From NCBI GenBank assembly GCA_021788675.1, contig JAJYKI010000002.1, forward strand, positions 1 to 22,032: DNA of 22,032 nucleotides. Direction: 5' to 3'. Shown one piece after another: positions 8,263 to 15,873 of this stretch (positions are counted from its first letter, which is position 1; every line of letters begins with the position of its first letter). The stretch is from a bacterium (lineage in GTDB: Bacteria > Patescibacteriota > Saccharimonadia > Saccharimonadales > UBA4665). The notes under the pieces were generated by a model, which ran no database searches, was not told the DNA's origin, and worked only from the letters and a program-made list of their open reading frames with translations. The position numbers and the translations under genes were made by a program.

Positions 8263-9384
8263 TTAGGACTCGAAATAGTCTTCCATATCTTCTTGGCGTC
8301 GAATATCAACTGTAGAACAATGTATCCCACCTCCAAAAAGTTCAGAATGCCTTAGTTGAACTGGGATAGGCATAAATCCTGCCCTAGTCAATGCCCCAAT
8401 AGTTAATTTTGCCGTGTCGCGAATCAGAATTCGTTCTTCGTCAAGCGAAAGCACATTTACACTCATGCCAACAGATGATGCCATTTGTAGATGATCTGAA
8501 GGATAATCAAAGTTAGTTGCCGGATCTAAAATTGGAATTCTATCCCATTTTTGTAACTGCTCAGGTAGCCGATGATAGTTTTCGTGCATAACCACTTCGT
8601 TGCACAACAGTCTTCCTGGGGCAATTGGAATGAAATGCCCATCTATATGACTATCGCTAAGACGAATTGGGTGTATGCGTGCTTCTCGTGGTAATGTTCG
8701 CTTTAACCAGCTAAATCCTAGCGCATGATTATCTGTTGCTACGTTAAAAACTACGTCTTTCCCAAATTTTAAAGCATTCGCTGCATCAAACGCTATGTCC
8801 ATAACCGAATCGACTTGCTCTGGGGTTGGAATAGGCATTTCTAGATTATCTTTCCAAAAGGAATAATCGACTGACTCATCTGATAGCATAGGCATAGGTG
8901 CGGCTATCCAACCAGCACCTCTATCAAAATAATCTCTGAAAATGTTACGCAATAAGTATTGTTCAAAAAAGCGCTTTCTGTTTGTTGGTGGGCTCTCTAT
9001 AATTGTGTTTCCATAAGCCATAAACATATCACGTGGTGAATCTGATGCTGTAGTGCTAGATGAAAAAGTAGGAGTTACGATAGGCTGGACTTCATCCAGA
9101 CGATTAGGCCGACGCACAGTAACCCCTTCAGACTCTAAGACATTCGCAAGATTATCAAGATCCTCTTGACGTTCATCAATATATCGCTGGTCGATGCGTG
9201 GAGTCATTTCTCTTTCACTAAACTTTCCATCGCGATTATCGTAAAGAAATCTAAAAGTTGAGTCTATGCCAGAGTGATTAAAAAGCCTGCTACTTCCTAA
9301 AATAACCTCTTCAAGCTTACCCCACTCCGTATATACATTAACCGGATTACCAATGTGTTCATTACCTAGTTCGGGGCTTATCAT
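8263..9384 (-). CDS. Amidinotransferase of the StrB/AGAT (Amidinotransf) family
   Basis: Transfers the amidino group of arginine to an amine, leaving ornithine and a guanidino product. Family members make guanidinoacetate (AGAT) or guanidino-cyclitols in streptomycin synthesis (StrB1/StrB2). Expected catalytic positions are present. Asp119 lies in SPRDMF, Asp200 in FDAAN, His246 and Asp248 in DSHIDGHF, and the nucleophile Cys356 in GGGIHCST near the C-terminus. The opening VNVYTEWGKLEEVILG (15-30) and the phrase NTIIESP (126-132) resemble StrB and AGAT more than arginine deiminases. Its 373 residues fit this family. A clear Shine-Dalgarno AGGAG sits six bases before the ATG. The gene is monocistronic, divergent from the TMK-like kinase and about 640 bases from the dehydrogenase start. 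The acceptor amine is unknown; an aminated ring made by the neighbouring pair is one candidate, glycine another. Confidence 0.87.
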   Translation of the reverse strand: MISPELGNEHIGNPVNVYTEWGKLEEVILGSSRLFNHSGIDSTFRFLYDNRDGKFSEREMTPRIDQRYIDERQEDLDNLANVLESEGVTVRRPNRLDEVQPIVTPTFSSSTTASDSPRDMFMAYGNTIIESPPTNRKRFFEQYLLRNIFRDYFDRGAGWIAAPMPMLSDESVDYSFWKDNLEMPIPTPEQVDSVMDIAFDAANALKFGKDVVFNVATDNHALGFSWLKRTLPREARIHPIRLSDSHIDGHFIPIAPGRLLCNEVVMHENYHRLPEQLQKWDRIPILDPATNFDYPSDHLQMASSVGMSVNVLSLDEERILIRDTAKLTIGALTRAGFMPIPVQLRHSELFGGGIHCSTVDIRRQEDMEDYFES

Positions 9385-9458
9385 AAAAATCTCCTATGGA
9401 TAAAATCATCTTTGTCTAATATAGTAATACGTTATTATTGAATATAAGGCAATTATTT

Positions 9459-10100
9459 ATGATAAACTGCAAAGATTCACATCGATTACACCTAGCCATT
9501 GAGGGGATTGATGGCACCGGAAAATCAACTGCCTTATTAAATACTCGACTTATTCTAGAAGATATGGGGTTGACCGTATCGGCTGTTCATTACACCCAAA
9601 AAACTGGGTTTATGGGAAAGGCAATAACCAAAATTTACAACCCAGATGTAAAAAATAGTGCTATTAAAAAGATTCGTGATTATAGATCCCTCCAAGCATT
9701 CATGTATGGAGCAAACGGTAGATATAATTTAGGCACTAGGCAACGAGACACGGATATACTCTTAACAGACAGAAGTATACTAAGTGGTTACGCAAGCCAT
9801 GTTGGCCGAGTTCCAACGTGGTTGGTTTCTCTTGTTGAGTCTACATATGCACCTAACGTAATTGCGTATTTAGATTTGCCAATAGAAGAAGCATCGATTC
9901 GAATTCACCATAGAGAGGAAGGTGAAATTGGTTACGAGGAAAGTCTAGAGGAATTAAAAAAGTTTAGAGATGATTACGAAACAGTTATTAAGAATCCACC
10001 TAATAGATTAAGGAATACTATTGTTGAGAGAGTTGATGCTTTTCAAGAACCCCTTTTAATAGCTCGTGAAATTGCGCGTATCGCTATAGAGAATATTTAG
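9459..10100 (+). CDS. Thymidylate-kinase-like P-loop kinase
   Basis: Nucleoside-monophosphate-kinase fold resembling dTMP kinase. Numbered from the ATG at 9459, Walker A is IEGIDGTGKST at about 14-24. LLTDRS matches the DR(x) phosphate-site motif of thymidylate kinases, and IHHREE resembles a lid region. The length (213 residues) is like Tmk, but the middle and C-terminal parts are not close to canonical Tmk, so the substrate may be another nucleotide. I chose the ATG at 9459 over the TTG at 9438 because an AAGG lies about ten bases ahead of it and nothing resembling an RBS precedes the TTG. The TTG would add seven residues. Alone on the plus strand, it ends 21 bases before the convergent Nudix gene. 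Confidence 0.75.
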   Translation: MINCKDSHRLHLAIEGIDGTGKSTALLNTRLILEDMGLTVSAVHYTQKTGFMGKAITKIYNPDVKNSAIKKIRDYRSLQAFMYGANGRYNLGTRQRDTDILLTDRSILSGYASHVGRVPTWLVSLVESTYAPNVIAYLDLPIEEASIRIHHREEGEIGYEESLEELKKFRDDYETVIKNPPNRLRNTIVERVDAFQEPLLIAREIARIAIENI

Positions 10101-10121
10101 CTGTTTTTATATAGTTAGCAA

Positions 10122-10583
10122 TTAACTAATTAACTCAAAAGCGTCGTTAATGCATTTATGCATATCGTCTGACATATTCAAATTTTTAATATTATCCTTA
10201 TTAACCCATATAAATTCATCATGTTCGTTTGGATCTAATACCACATCGCCAGGCTCAACCTCAACCAAAAAGTTTACCTGCCTAACTGACGGTTTTCTAT
10301 TTGTTGAGTAGTCGAAACCCTCAAATATCGATACTATTTTAGAAACAGATAATCCCGTTTCTTCTTTAACCTCTCTAATGGCACCTTCGATTATTGTTTC
10401 GCCATCGTCTACGCCACCTCCAGGTAATTCATAAACACCGCCAAGAAAATCATCAGCCGCTCGACGTGTCATTAATATTTTACCGTCTTGAAGTATTGCA
10501 ACTCCAGTTGATATATGGGTGATGCCATCTTTCTTAGCTTGTTCCCGAAAATCTTCTTCTGAAAAATCAGTATTGTCTTGCAT
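10122..10583 (-). CDS. Nudix hydrolase
   Basis: Hydrolyses a nucleoside diphosphate linked to another moiety, such as damaged dNTPs or nucleotide sugars. The Nudix box is complete at 56-78, with the GGVDDGE start, seven spacer residues and REVKEETGL supplying the metal-binding glutamates. At 153 residues it is a single-domain protein. The phrase TRRAADDFLGGVYELPGG ahead of the box resembles MutT-type dNTP or sugar-nucleotide hydrolases, but the substrate cannot be read from sequence. It has a strong Shine-Dalgarno (GGAG, six bases before the ATG) and a promoter at 10611-10641. It is the last gene of the AT-rich block. Confidence 0.92.
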   Translation of the reverse strand: MQDNTDFSEEDFREQAKKDGITHISTGVAILQDGKILMTRRAADDFLGGVYELPGGGVDDGETIIEGAIREVKEETGLSVSKIVSIFEGFDYSTNRKPSVRQVNFLVEVEPGDVVLDPNEHDEFIWVNKDNIKNLNMSDDMHKCINDAFELIS

Positions 10584-10609
10584 TGCTACTCCTTCGCTTA
10601 ATTCACTCG

Positions 10610-10641
10610 TATTATATCTATAATAGCACCTTGCCTTTCAA
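10610..10641. promoter_or_regulatory. Back-to-back -10 boxes in a perfect dyad
   Basis: TATTATA-tc-TATAATA (10610-10625) is a perfect 7+7 inverted repeat that gives a TATAAT on each strand. On the minus strand, TATAAT (10611-10616) with TTGAAA (10636-10641, 19-base spacer) would serve the Nudix gene. On the plus strand, TATAAT (10619-10624) would drive transcription into the following gene-free stretch. The plus -35 is weak. Confidence 0.45.
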
Positions 10642-10923
10642 ATTTACTAAAACACATTTTACATACCCTTCATGATCCAAGTAGTCTACTTAGTCAACAT
10701 TTTTTGTCTCATTTGTCGCATTTAACAGAGTCCGAACATAAAGCGAAAAGATTCTAGACCGTACTGCTCATATGTCACGAACTTGAATAGTAGTCCAGGA
10801 TGGTATTAGGAGTACGGAATACAGTGTACAAAGTACGAAATGGTTCCTGACCGCTGTGCTCTGCCACAATACGAAACTATAAATTAATTTACACCCCCGC
10901 CAACCGATGGCGGATTTTTATTT
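10630..10923 (+). ncRNA. Candidate structured RNA in a 451-base gene-free stretch (10584-11034)
   Basis: No protein gene is visible between 10584 and 11034; the longest plus-strand starts give only 16-17 codons without a Shine-Dalgarno. The stretch has a plus-strand -10 at 10619-10624 and a strong plus-strand terminator at 10897-10923, yet no plus-strand gene between them. Possible stems are CCGTACT (10759-10765) with AGTACGG (10811-10817), GTC-c-AGGA (10793-10800) with TCCTGAC (10845-10851), and a GTAC-AAA-GTAC hairpin (10826-10836). The first two cross, as in a pseudoknot. A near direct repeat AGTACGGAAT/AGTACGAAAT (10811, 10832) would allow alternative pairing. It matches no RNA family that I recognise. 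Confidence 0.3.
10897..10923 (+). terminator. Rho-independent terminator
   Basis: The stem CCGCCA/TGGCGG has a five-base loop ACCGA and is followed by ATTTTTATTT. It works only in the plus direction. No plus-strand gene ends nearby, since the nearest ends at 10100 with the convergent Nudix gene between, so it implies an unannotated plus-strand transcript. Confidence 0.8.
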
Positions 10924-10964
10924 GAGGTTAAAGAAATAAGTATATAATTTAAGGAATAAAAAGG

Positions 10965-10993
10965 TTGTGCTTTACGCTATTATTAACTAGAAT
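10965..10993 (+). promoter_or_regulatory. Promoter of the alpha-glucan operon
   Basis: TTGTGC (10965-10970) and TAGAAT (10988-10993) are 17 bases apart, about 40 bases before the ATG at 11035. A second possible start uses the perfect TATAAT at 10943-10948 with TTGAGG at 10922-10927 (15-base spacer). Confidence 0.45.
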
Positions 10994-11034
10994 AGTATCG
11001 ACATCAAAAGTTAGAAAGAATAAAAACAATATAG

Positions 11035-12240
11035 ATGAAAGTGTTAATGCTCGGTTGGGAATTACCGCCGCATAACAGCGGAGGTCTTGGAGTCGCTTGT
11101 TACCAGATGTGTCGGGCATTAGCTAAAAAAGACATTGATATGGATTTCATCCTTCCTTATAAGGCCGAACATAATATCGGATTCATGAAAGTAATAGCTG
11201 CACAACCGGTTGACGTTACGGAGATAATACAGTCTGGTATTGCCTACGACAGTTATAAGTATATTTATTTTGACGGTCGTGAAGAGTGGAAAGATCTGTA
11301 CTCGCAGGTTAAGTATTACGAACGAGCTGTAACCAGCATGGCTCAATCAATGAGCTTTGATATTGTGCATGCGCACGACTGGCTAACATTCCGTGCAGCA
11401 CTAAGACTAAAACACTTGAGAAATGTACCGGTTATTCTGCATGTTCATTCGGTTGAATCCGATCGAGCTGGTGGCCTCTATGGCAATCCGTTAGTGCGAG
11501 AAATTGAGGAAATGTCACTTATGCAGGCGGATACGGTTATAGCCGTCAGTCAACACACTAAAAACGCCATCATTCGGGACTATCAGATTCCGGCCGATAA
11601 AATTGAAGTAGTGCATAACAGTATTGATCCAGAAGCACTAATACCTTTAGATGGTAACAACGATTATCGGTATCTCGCTCAGCTTAAGGACAACGGCTGG
11701 AAGATTGTTTCTAGTATCAATCGGTTGACGGTTCAAAAAGGACTGGTTAATTTTCTATACGCCGCTCGAATGGTCGTTGATAAATTGCCTAAAACATTGT
11801 TTTTGATCGTTGGTAGCGGTGACCAGTATAACGAGCTAGTTTCACTCTCAGCTGAGCTTGGCATTGGTGCTAACGTCATGTTCACGGGCTTTTTACGTGG
11901 CAAAGCCTGGCGGGATTCATTCGATATTTCCGATTTGTTCGTTATGCCGTCGGTCTCTGAGCCTTTCGGACTATCACCACTTGAGGCGGGTATGTACGGC
12001 GTCCCTTCCCTAATATCTAAACAAACAGGTATCAGCGAAGTGCTCCGGAATTGTTTAAAAGTCGATTTCTGGGACATCAATGAAATGTCCAACAAGATGA
12101 TCAGCTTCCTGAGAGAACCGGCATTGGAAAACGAATTGAAATGGCAACTAGCTAACGAATTAACGGGTGTCGGCTGGGAGAGGTCTGCCGGAAAGATAAA
12201 AGACCTATATCACTATCACACTGCAAGGATGACAGTATGA
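11035..12240 (+). CDS. GT4 glycogen-synthase-like glycosyltransferase
   Basis: Cytoplasmic GT-B retaining glycosyltransferase that probably extends an alpha-1,4-glucan from ADP- or UDP-glucose. The N-terminal domain has the glycine-rich donor loop PPHNSGGLGV (11-20), which is typical of glycogen/starch synthases. The C-terminal domain has the retaining E-x7-E motif at SEPFGLSPLE (Glu309, Glu317). At 401 residues it is a short bacterial/archaeal-type synthase. Its stop overlaps the start of the GH57 gene by four bases (ATGA), so the two are translationally coupled, and a GH15 glucoamylase follows. The context supports storage-glucan or trehalose-like metabolism. Sucrose- or maltose-forming GT4 enzymes are alternatives. 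Only a weak ribosome site is visible. Confidence 0.85.
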   Translation: MKVLMLGWELPPHNSGGLGVACYQMCRALAKKDIDMDFILPYKAEHNIGFMKVIAAQPVDVTEIIQSGIAYDSYKYIYFDGREEWKDLYSQVKYYERAVTSMAQSMSFDIVHAHDWLTFRAALRLKHLRNVPVILHVHSVESDRAGGLYGNPLVREIEEMSLMQADTVIAVSQHTKNAIIRDYQIPADKIEVVHNSIDPEALIPLDGNNDYRYLAQLKDNGWKIVSSINRLTVQKGLVNFLYAARMVVDKLPKTLFLIVGSGDQYNELVSLSAELGIGANVMFTGFLRGKAWRDSFDISDLFVMPSVSEPFGLSPLEAGMYGVPSLISKQTGISEVLRNCLKVDFWDINEMSNKMISFLREPALENELKWQLANELTGVGWERSAGKIKDLYHYHTARMTV

Positions 12241-13442
12241 AATCGATCGTACTATACCTGCACGTCCATCAGCCCTATCGTGTCCGGCATTACACCGCCT
12301 TTGATACCGGCGTAAATCATAATTATTTTGATGCTGGTGCCGGTGAACGCGAAAATAATATTGAGATTTTGAATAAAGTCGCGCATAAAAGCTACCTTCC
12401 TACCAATAAAGTTCTACTAAAGTTACTGAAGAAATACCCCGATTTTAAGCTTAGCTTGTCCATATCGGGAGTGGTATTGGAGCAACTGGAACAATGGGCT
12501 CCTAAAGTACTGGTTAGTTTTCAAGAGCTGGTCGCTAGTGGCCGTGTTGAAATCGTATCCGAAACTTACCACCACAGTCTAGCCTTCTTTTATTCGCGCA
12601 GCGAATTTGAGACTCAGGTTCGGATGCACCGTGATATTGTTAAACGTCTGTTTGGACATGAGCCTCAATCTTTTCGTAATACCGAGCTGGCCTATAACAA
12701 CGACGTTGCCAAATGGGCTGAAGAAGCCGGCTATAAGGTAATTTTAGCCGAGGGATGGGATCCGGTGTTAGGTTGGCGGAGTCCAAACTACGTTTACAAA
12801 CCCGTTAATACCAATGCTATAAAGGTCTTGCTAAAAAATTATCGTGTTAGTGATGATATCGCGTTTCGCTTTGGTAATCACGATTGGCCAGAATGGCCCC
12901 TTACTGCCGATAAGTTTTCGCATTGGCTGAGCGAGGACAATGATGCGACGAATTTTGATTTGTTTATGGATTATGAAACGTTTGGTGAACATCAATGGAA
13001 AGAATCTGGCATCCTAGATTTTCTAAACACTCTACCGAAGGAGTGGCTGAAAACACCAGGACATGACTTTATGACCGTAACTGAAGCTGCCGAAAATATT
13101 GAAGCAGTTGGTACGTTTGATAGTCCCAATACAATTACCTGGGCAGATACGGAACGTGATTTAAGCGCCTGGCTTGGCAATGGTATGCAAAAACAGTCAA
13201 TCGAAGCGCTTTACGGGTTAGAAAAACACATTCTGGAATCAAATGACTGGGATTTGATAGAAGATTGGCGCAAACTTCAGACGTCAGACCATTTCTATTA
13301 CATGTGTGTCAAATACTTCAATGACGGCGATATCCACGCTTACTTTAGTCCATACGAAACGCCGTATGACGCCTATATTAACTTTATTAATGCCTATCAC
13401 GATATAAAATCACGGCTTCTTAATAAGGGCGTTGATTTATAA
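12237..13442 (+). CDS. GH57-family alpha-glucan-active enzyme
   Basis: Family 57 glycoside hydrolase with a (beta/alpha)7-barrel acting on alpha-1,4 or alpha-1,6 glucan, as amylase, glucanotransferase or branching enzyme. Region 1 is HVHQPYR (9-15). The presumed catalytic nucleophile is Glu150 in FRNTELAYNND, and the acid/base is Asp245 in MDYETFGEH. No signal peptide is seen, so it works in the cytoplasm. The 401 residues match the short GH57 type usually called 'alpha-amylase' and found beside GT4 synthases in archaea and CPR bacteria. It overlaps the synthase gene by four bases and is 25 bases from the GH15 gene. The exact activity cannot be decided from motifs. Confidence 0.9.
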   Translation: MKSIVLYLHVHQPYRVRHYTAFDTGVNHNYFDAGAGERENNIEILNKVAHKSYLPTNKVLLKLLKKYPDFKLSLSISGVVLEQLEQWAPKVLVSFQELVASGRVEIVSETYHHSLAFFYSRSEFETQVRMHRDIVKRLFGHEPQSFRNTELAYNNDVAKWAEEAGYKVILAEGWDPVLGWRSPNYVYKPVNTNAIKVLLKNYRVSDDIAFRFGNHDWPEWPLTADKFSHWLSEDNDATNFDLFMDYETFGEHQWKESGILDFLNTLPKEWLKTPGHDFMTVTEAAENIEAVGTFDSPNTITWADTERDLSAWLGNGMQKQSIEALYGLEKHILESNDWDLIEDWRKLQTSDHFYYMCVKYFNDGDIHAYFSPYETPYDAYINFINAYHDIKSRLLNKGVDL

Positions 13443-13467
13443 TTATTGATGAAGAAGGTGGGAGCTG

Positions 13468-15399
13468 ATGGGCAGACCAGTAATACTTAGTAACGGACAG
13501 CTATTTGTCGGACTCGACGAATCTGGACTGGTGCATGATTTTTATTACCCTTACGTTGGTTTGGACAATCTAACCAACGCACGTAGCTTGCAGCATAAGA
13601 TTGGTGTCTGGGTTGATGGTAAATTTTCTTGGGTTGACGATGGCAGCTGGAAAATAAGCGTTGATTTTAACGATGACGCTCTAATCAGCAATATAGACAT
13701 GCACTCTGAGACACTTAATTTACATCTGACGTTTGAAGATTTTGTCGATACCCAGTATACGGCTTTAATCAGACGTATTCGGGTCAACAACTTATCTGAC
13801 CAAGAGCGAGAAATTAGATTGTTTATGCACCAGGTATTTCAGATTTCCCGAGCTGGTAGGGCCGATACTGCGCTTTATGTGCCTGATGATAATTATTTGC
13901 TTGATTATAAGGGACGCTGTTGCCTGTTAATCGCCGGTAAATTTGTAGATGGAGAGGAGTTCGATCAGTACGCAGTTGGTGCTTATGAAGTTGAAGGTAA
14001 GGATGGTACTTATGTGGATGCTGAAGATGGCGAGCTGTCTAATAATCCAGTTGAGCATGGCGGCGTGGACAGTGTGCTACGTTTTGCCCGCAAACTGCCA
14101 GGTGGATCAAGTTACGGGGTCGATTATTGGATAGTGGCCGCAGATAATCAATACGAAGGTCAGAAGACCCATCTGGAACTTAAAAATTACGATATAAGCG
14201 AACGTTTAATTAAAGCCAAGGACTTTTGGCAAGCTTGGCTAAAGCCTGCATCAGACAAACTGGCGCCCCTGAGTGACGATTACCGGCGTTTAGCATTGAA
14301 AAGCCTTTTAATTATTAAAGGCCATTGCGACAGTCGGGGTTCGGTATTGGCAAGCGGTGACTCCTCGATCTTTAATTACGGACGTGATTATTACTGCTAC
14401 TGCTGGCCTAGAGACAGTGCTTACTCGATTTGGCCGCTTATCCGGCTAGGTATTTTTGAAGAAGCTAGAAACTTCTTTGAATTTGCCAGAGACACTATGA
14501 ACCAAGCCGGTTATTTAATGCATAAATACCAGCCGGATCGATCAATTGGTAGCACATGGCATCCTTTAGTGCACAATAAAGTCCATGAACTGGCTATTCA
14601 GGAAGATGAAACCGCCAGTGTTTTGTTTATGATGGGCGAATACTATAAGGCCAGTCACGATAAACAATTTTTAGAAAGTTTTTACGATACTTTCATTGCC
14701 AAATGCGCTAATTTCTTGATTAGTTTCATTGATAGTGAAACTGGACTACCGCATGCCAGCTATGATTTATGGGAAGAAAAGTTTTCTACCACCACATATA
14801 GCGTATCTACCGTTATTGCTGGCTTGGATACAGCTGCTAATTTTGCGAAAGAAACTGAGCATCCGGACGATGAGGTTGCCTGGAGTAGAGTGGCGGATAA
14901 TTTGAGGACTAACTTAACTAAACTATATAACGATAAGGGTTACTTTATTAAAGGTCTACTCGTTAACCCCGACCAATCTATTGACTACGATAATACCATT
15001 GACGTGTCGTCAATGTACGGACCATTCATGTTCAGTGGTTTACCACTCGATAACCCAATGATTACGAGTACTGCTAATACGATTATCTCAAAACTTGCCA
15101 ATGCGGTACCGATTGGAGGCGTGGTTCGTTATGAAAATGACGGCTATTTCCGCAGTGATCCGAAAAGTATTGGTAACCCTTGGATCGTTTCTAGTCTATG
15201 GGTAGCCGAATATTTAATTGCTAAACATGACAAAGACGCTGCTAAGCAGTATTTAGATTGGGTAATTGCCAGACAAAAACCAAGTGGTGTATTAAGTGAG
15301 CAATTTGATCCCACCACTGGACGACCGTTAAGTGTAGCTCCTCTGGTTTGGAGCCACTCCGAGCTAGTTAGTGCTCTAATGGATTATTACGATCTTTAA
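13468..15399 (+). CDS. GH15-family glucoamylase-like glucan hydrolase
   Basis: Releases glucose from the non-reducing ends of alpha-glucans, or hydrolyses trehalose or isomaltose in related members. An N-terminal beta-sandwich (to about 270) precedes the (alpha/alpha)6 barrel, as in prokaryotic GH15. Within the barrel are GRDYYCYCWPRDSAY (305-319), YDLWEE (432-437, with the general acid among Glu436/Glu437) and WSHSEL near the end, whose Glu632 is the likely base. At 643 residues it is the normal full length. No signal peptide is present. A Shine-Dalgarno GGTGGGAG precedes the ATG. It is the third gene of the glucan operon, and its stop abuts the stop of the convergent L33 gene with no gap. 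Confidence 0.92.
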   Translation: MGRPVILSNGQLFVGLDESGLVHDFYYPYVGLDNLTNARSLQHKIGVWVDGKFSWVDDGSWKISVDFNDDALISNIDMHSETLNLHLTFEDFVDTQYTALIRRIRVNNLSDQEREIRLFMHQVFQISRAGRADTALYVPDDNYLLDYKGRCCLLIAGKFVDGEEFDQYAVGAYEVEGKDGTYVDAEDGELSNNPVEHGGVDSVLRFARKLPGGSSYGVDYWIVAADNQYEGQKTHLELKNYDISERLIKAKDFWQAWLKPASDKLAPLSDDYRRLALKSLLIIKGHCDSRGSVLASGDSSIFNYGRDYYCYCWPRDSAYSIWPLIRLGIFEEARNFFEFARDTMNQAGYLMHKYQPDRSIGSTWHPLVHNKVHELAIQEDETASVLFMMGEYYKASHDKQFLESFYDTFIAKCANFLISFIDSETGLPHASYDLWEEKFSTTTYSVSTVIAGLDTAANFAKETEHPDDEVAWSRVADNLRTNLTKLYNDKGYFIKGLLVNPDQSIDYDNTIDVSSMYGPFMFSGLPLDNPMITSTANTIISKLANAVPIGGVVRYENDGYFRSDPKSIGNPWIVSSLWVAEYLIAKHDKDAAKQYLDWVIARQKPSGVLSEQFDPTTGRPLSVAPLVWSHSELVSALMDYYDL

Positions 15400-15603
15400 T
15401 TATTTGCGCTTGGGAGCTTCGTTGCGGCCGAGACTTTTTTTGGTCTCCGTGAATACGACGTGACGTCTAAGCTTGGGACTGTACTTCCTAAGCAATAATT
15501 TGTCTGGCGTATTAACAGTATTTTTAGTAGTATAATAAATCCGTTCGCCACTTTCTTCGCTGACTAAGCCAATAATCTTTCGTTTGTCGCCTTTTTTTGC
15601 CAT
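15400..15603 (-). CDS. rpmG: 50S ribosomal protein L33
   Basis: Small basic protein of the large ribosomal subunit near the E site. The core GERIYYTTKNTVNTPDKL (19-36) followed by RKYSPKLRRHV is the L33 signature. The CxxC pairs of zinc-binding L33 are absent, so this is the zinc-independent form. The 67 residues include a basic tail of about 15 (LGRNEAPKRK end) beyond the usual 50-55-residue core. An AGGA lies about ten bases before the ATG. The gene for tRNA-Thr (UGU) is 37 bases upstream in the same direction, so they may share a transcript. Confidence 0.94.
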   Translation of the reverse strand: MAKKGDKRKIIGLVSEESGERIYYTTKNTVNTPDKLLLRKYSPKLRRHVVFTETKKSLGRNEAPKRK

Positions 15604-15640
15604 AGGTTTATATCCTAACAGATAAGATTTAAAATGTAAA

Positions 15641-15716
15641 TGGAGCCGACAGAGGGGCTCGAACCCACGACCTGCTGTTTACAAAACAGCTGCTCTACCA
15701 ACTGAGCTATGTCGGC
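15641..15716 (-). tRNA. tRNA-Thr (TGT anticodon)
   Basis: Read on the minus strand. The acceptor GCCGACA pairs with TGTCGGC, discriminator T and an encoded CCA follow, the anticodon stem is GCTGT/ACAGC with loop TTTGTAA (anticodon TGT), and the T-loop is GTTCGAGCC. It is divergent from the second tRNA-Thr. Confidence 0.96.
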
Positions 15717-15736
15717 ACGCACTTAAGTTAAAAGTG

Positions 15737-15761
15737 TAGCAAATACAGATATAATTTGCTA
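15737..15761. repeat. Perfect 8-bp inverted repeat between divergent tRNA-Thr genes
   Basis: TAGCAAAT (15737-15744) and ATTTGCTA (15754-15761) flank a nine-base centre. A TATAAT (15750-15755) for the plus-strand tRNAs overlaps the right arm. It could be an operator or a chance dyad in the 64-base gap between the two tRNA genes. Confidence 0.5.
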
Positions 15762-15780
15762 TATTGATTTGGATATTAGC

Positions 15781-15856
15781 GCCGCGATAGCTCAGTTGGT
15801 AGAGCGCATCCATGGTAAGGATGAGGTCATGGGTTCGAATCCCATTCGTGGCTCCA
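15781..15856 (+). tRNA. tRNA-Thr (GGT anticodon)
   Basis: The acceptor GCCGCGA pairs with TCGTGGC with one G-T pair; discriminator T and an encoded CCA follow. The anticodon stem is CATCC/GGATG with loop ATGGTAA (anticodon GGT), and the T-loop is GTTCGAATC. A TATAAT at 15750-15755 lies 25 bases upstream. tRNA-Tyr follows 17 bases later, probably in one transcript. Confidence 0.96.
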
Positions 15857-15873
15857 ACTAACTTTAATAAAAT

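Noticed and set aside
9459..10100. Cyclitol kinase (StrN-like) completing a streptidine-type pathway
   Set aside because: The P-loop GIDGTGKST and the DR motif are those of thymidylate-kinase-like enzymes, not of antibiotic or cyclitol phosphotransferases.
10672..10725. Short hydrophobic reading frame of 17 codons, and another of 16 codons at 10800-10850
   Set aside because: Neither has a Shine-Dalgarno or coding-like composition; both are probably chance within the gene-free stretch.
10840..10905. Fragments resembling the 3' end of tRNA-Trp (CTGTGCTCTGCCA; CCCCCGCCA) as a possible attachment-site copy
   Set aside because: The matches are short and imperfect, and the second is part of the terminator stem; no duplicated T-arm is present.
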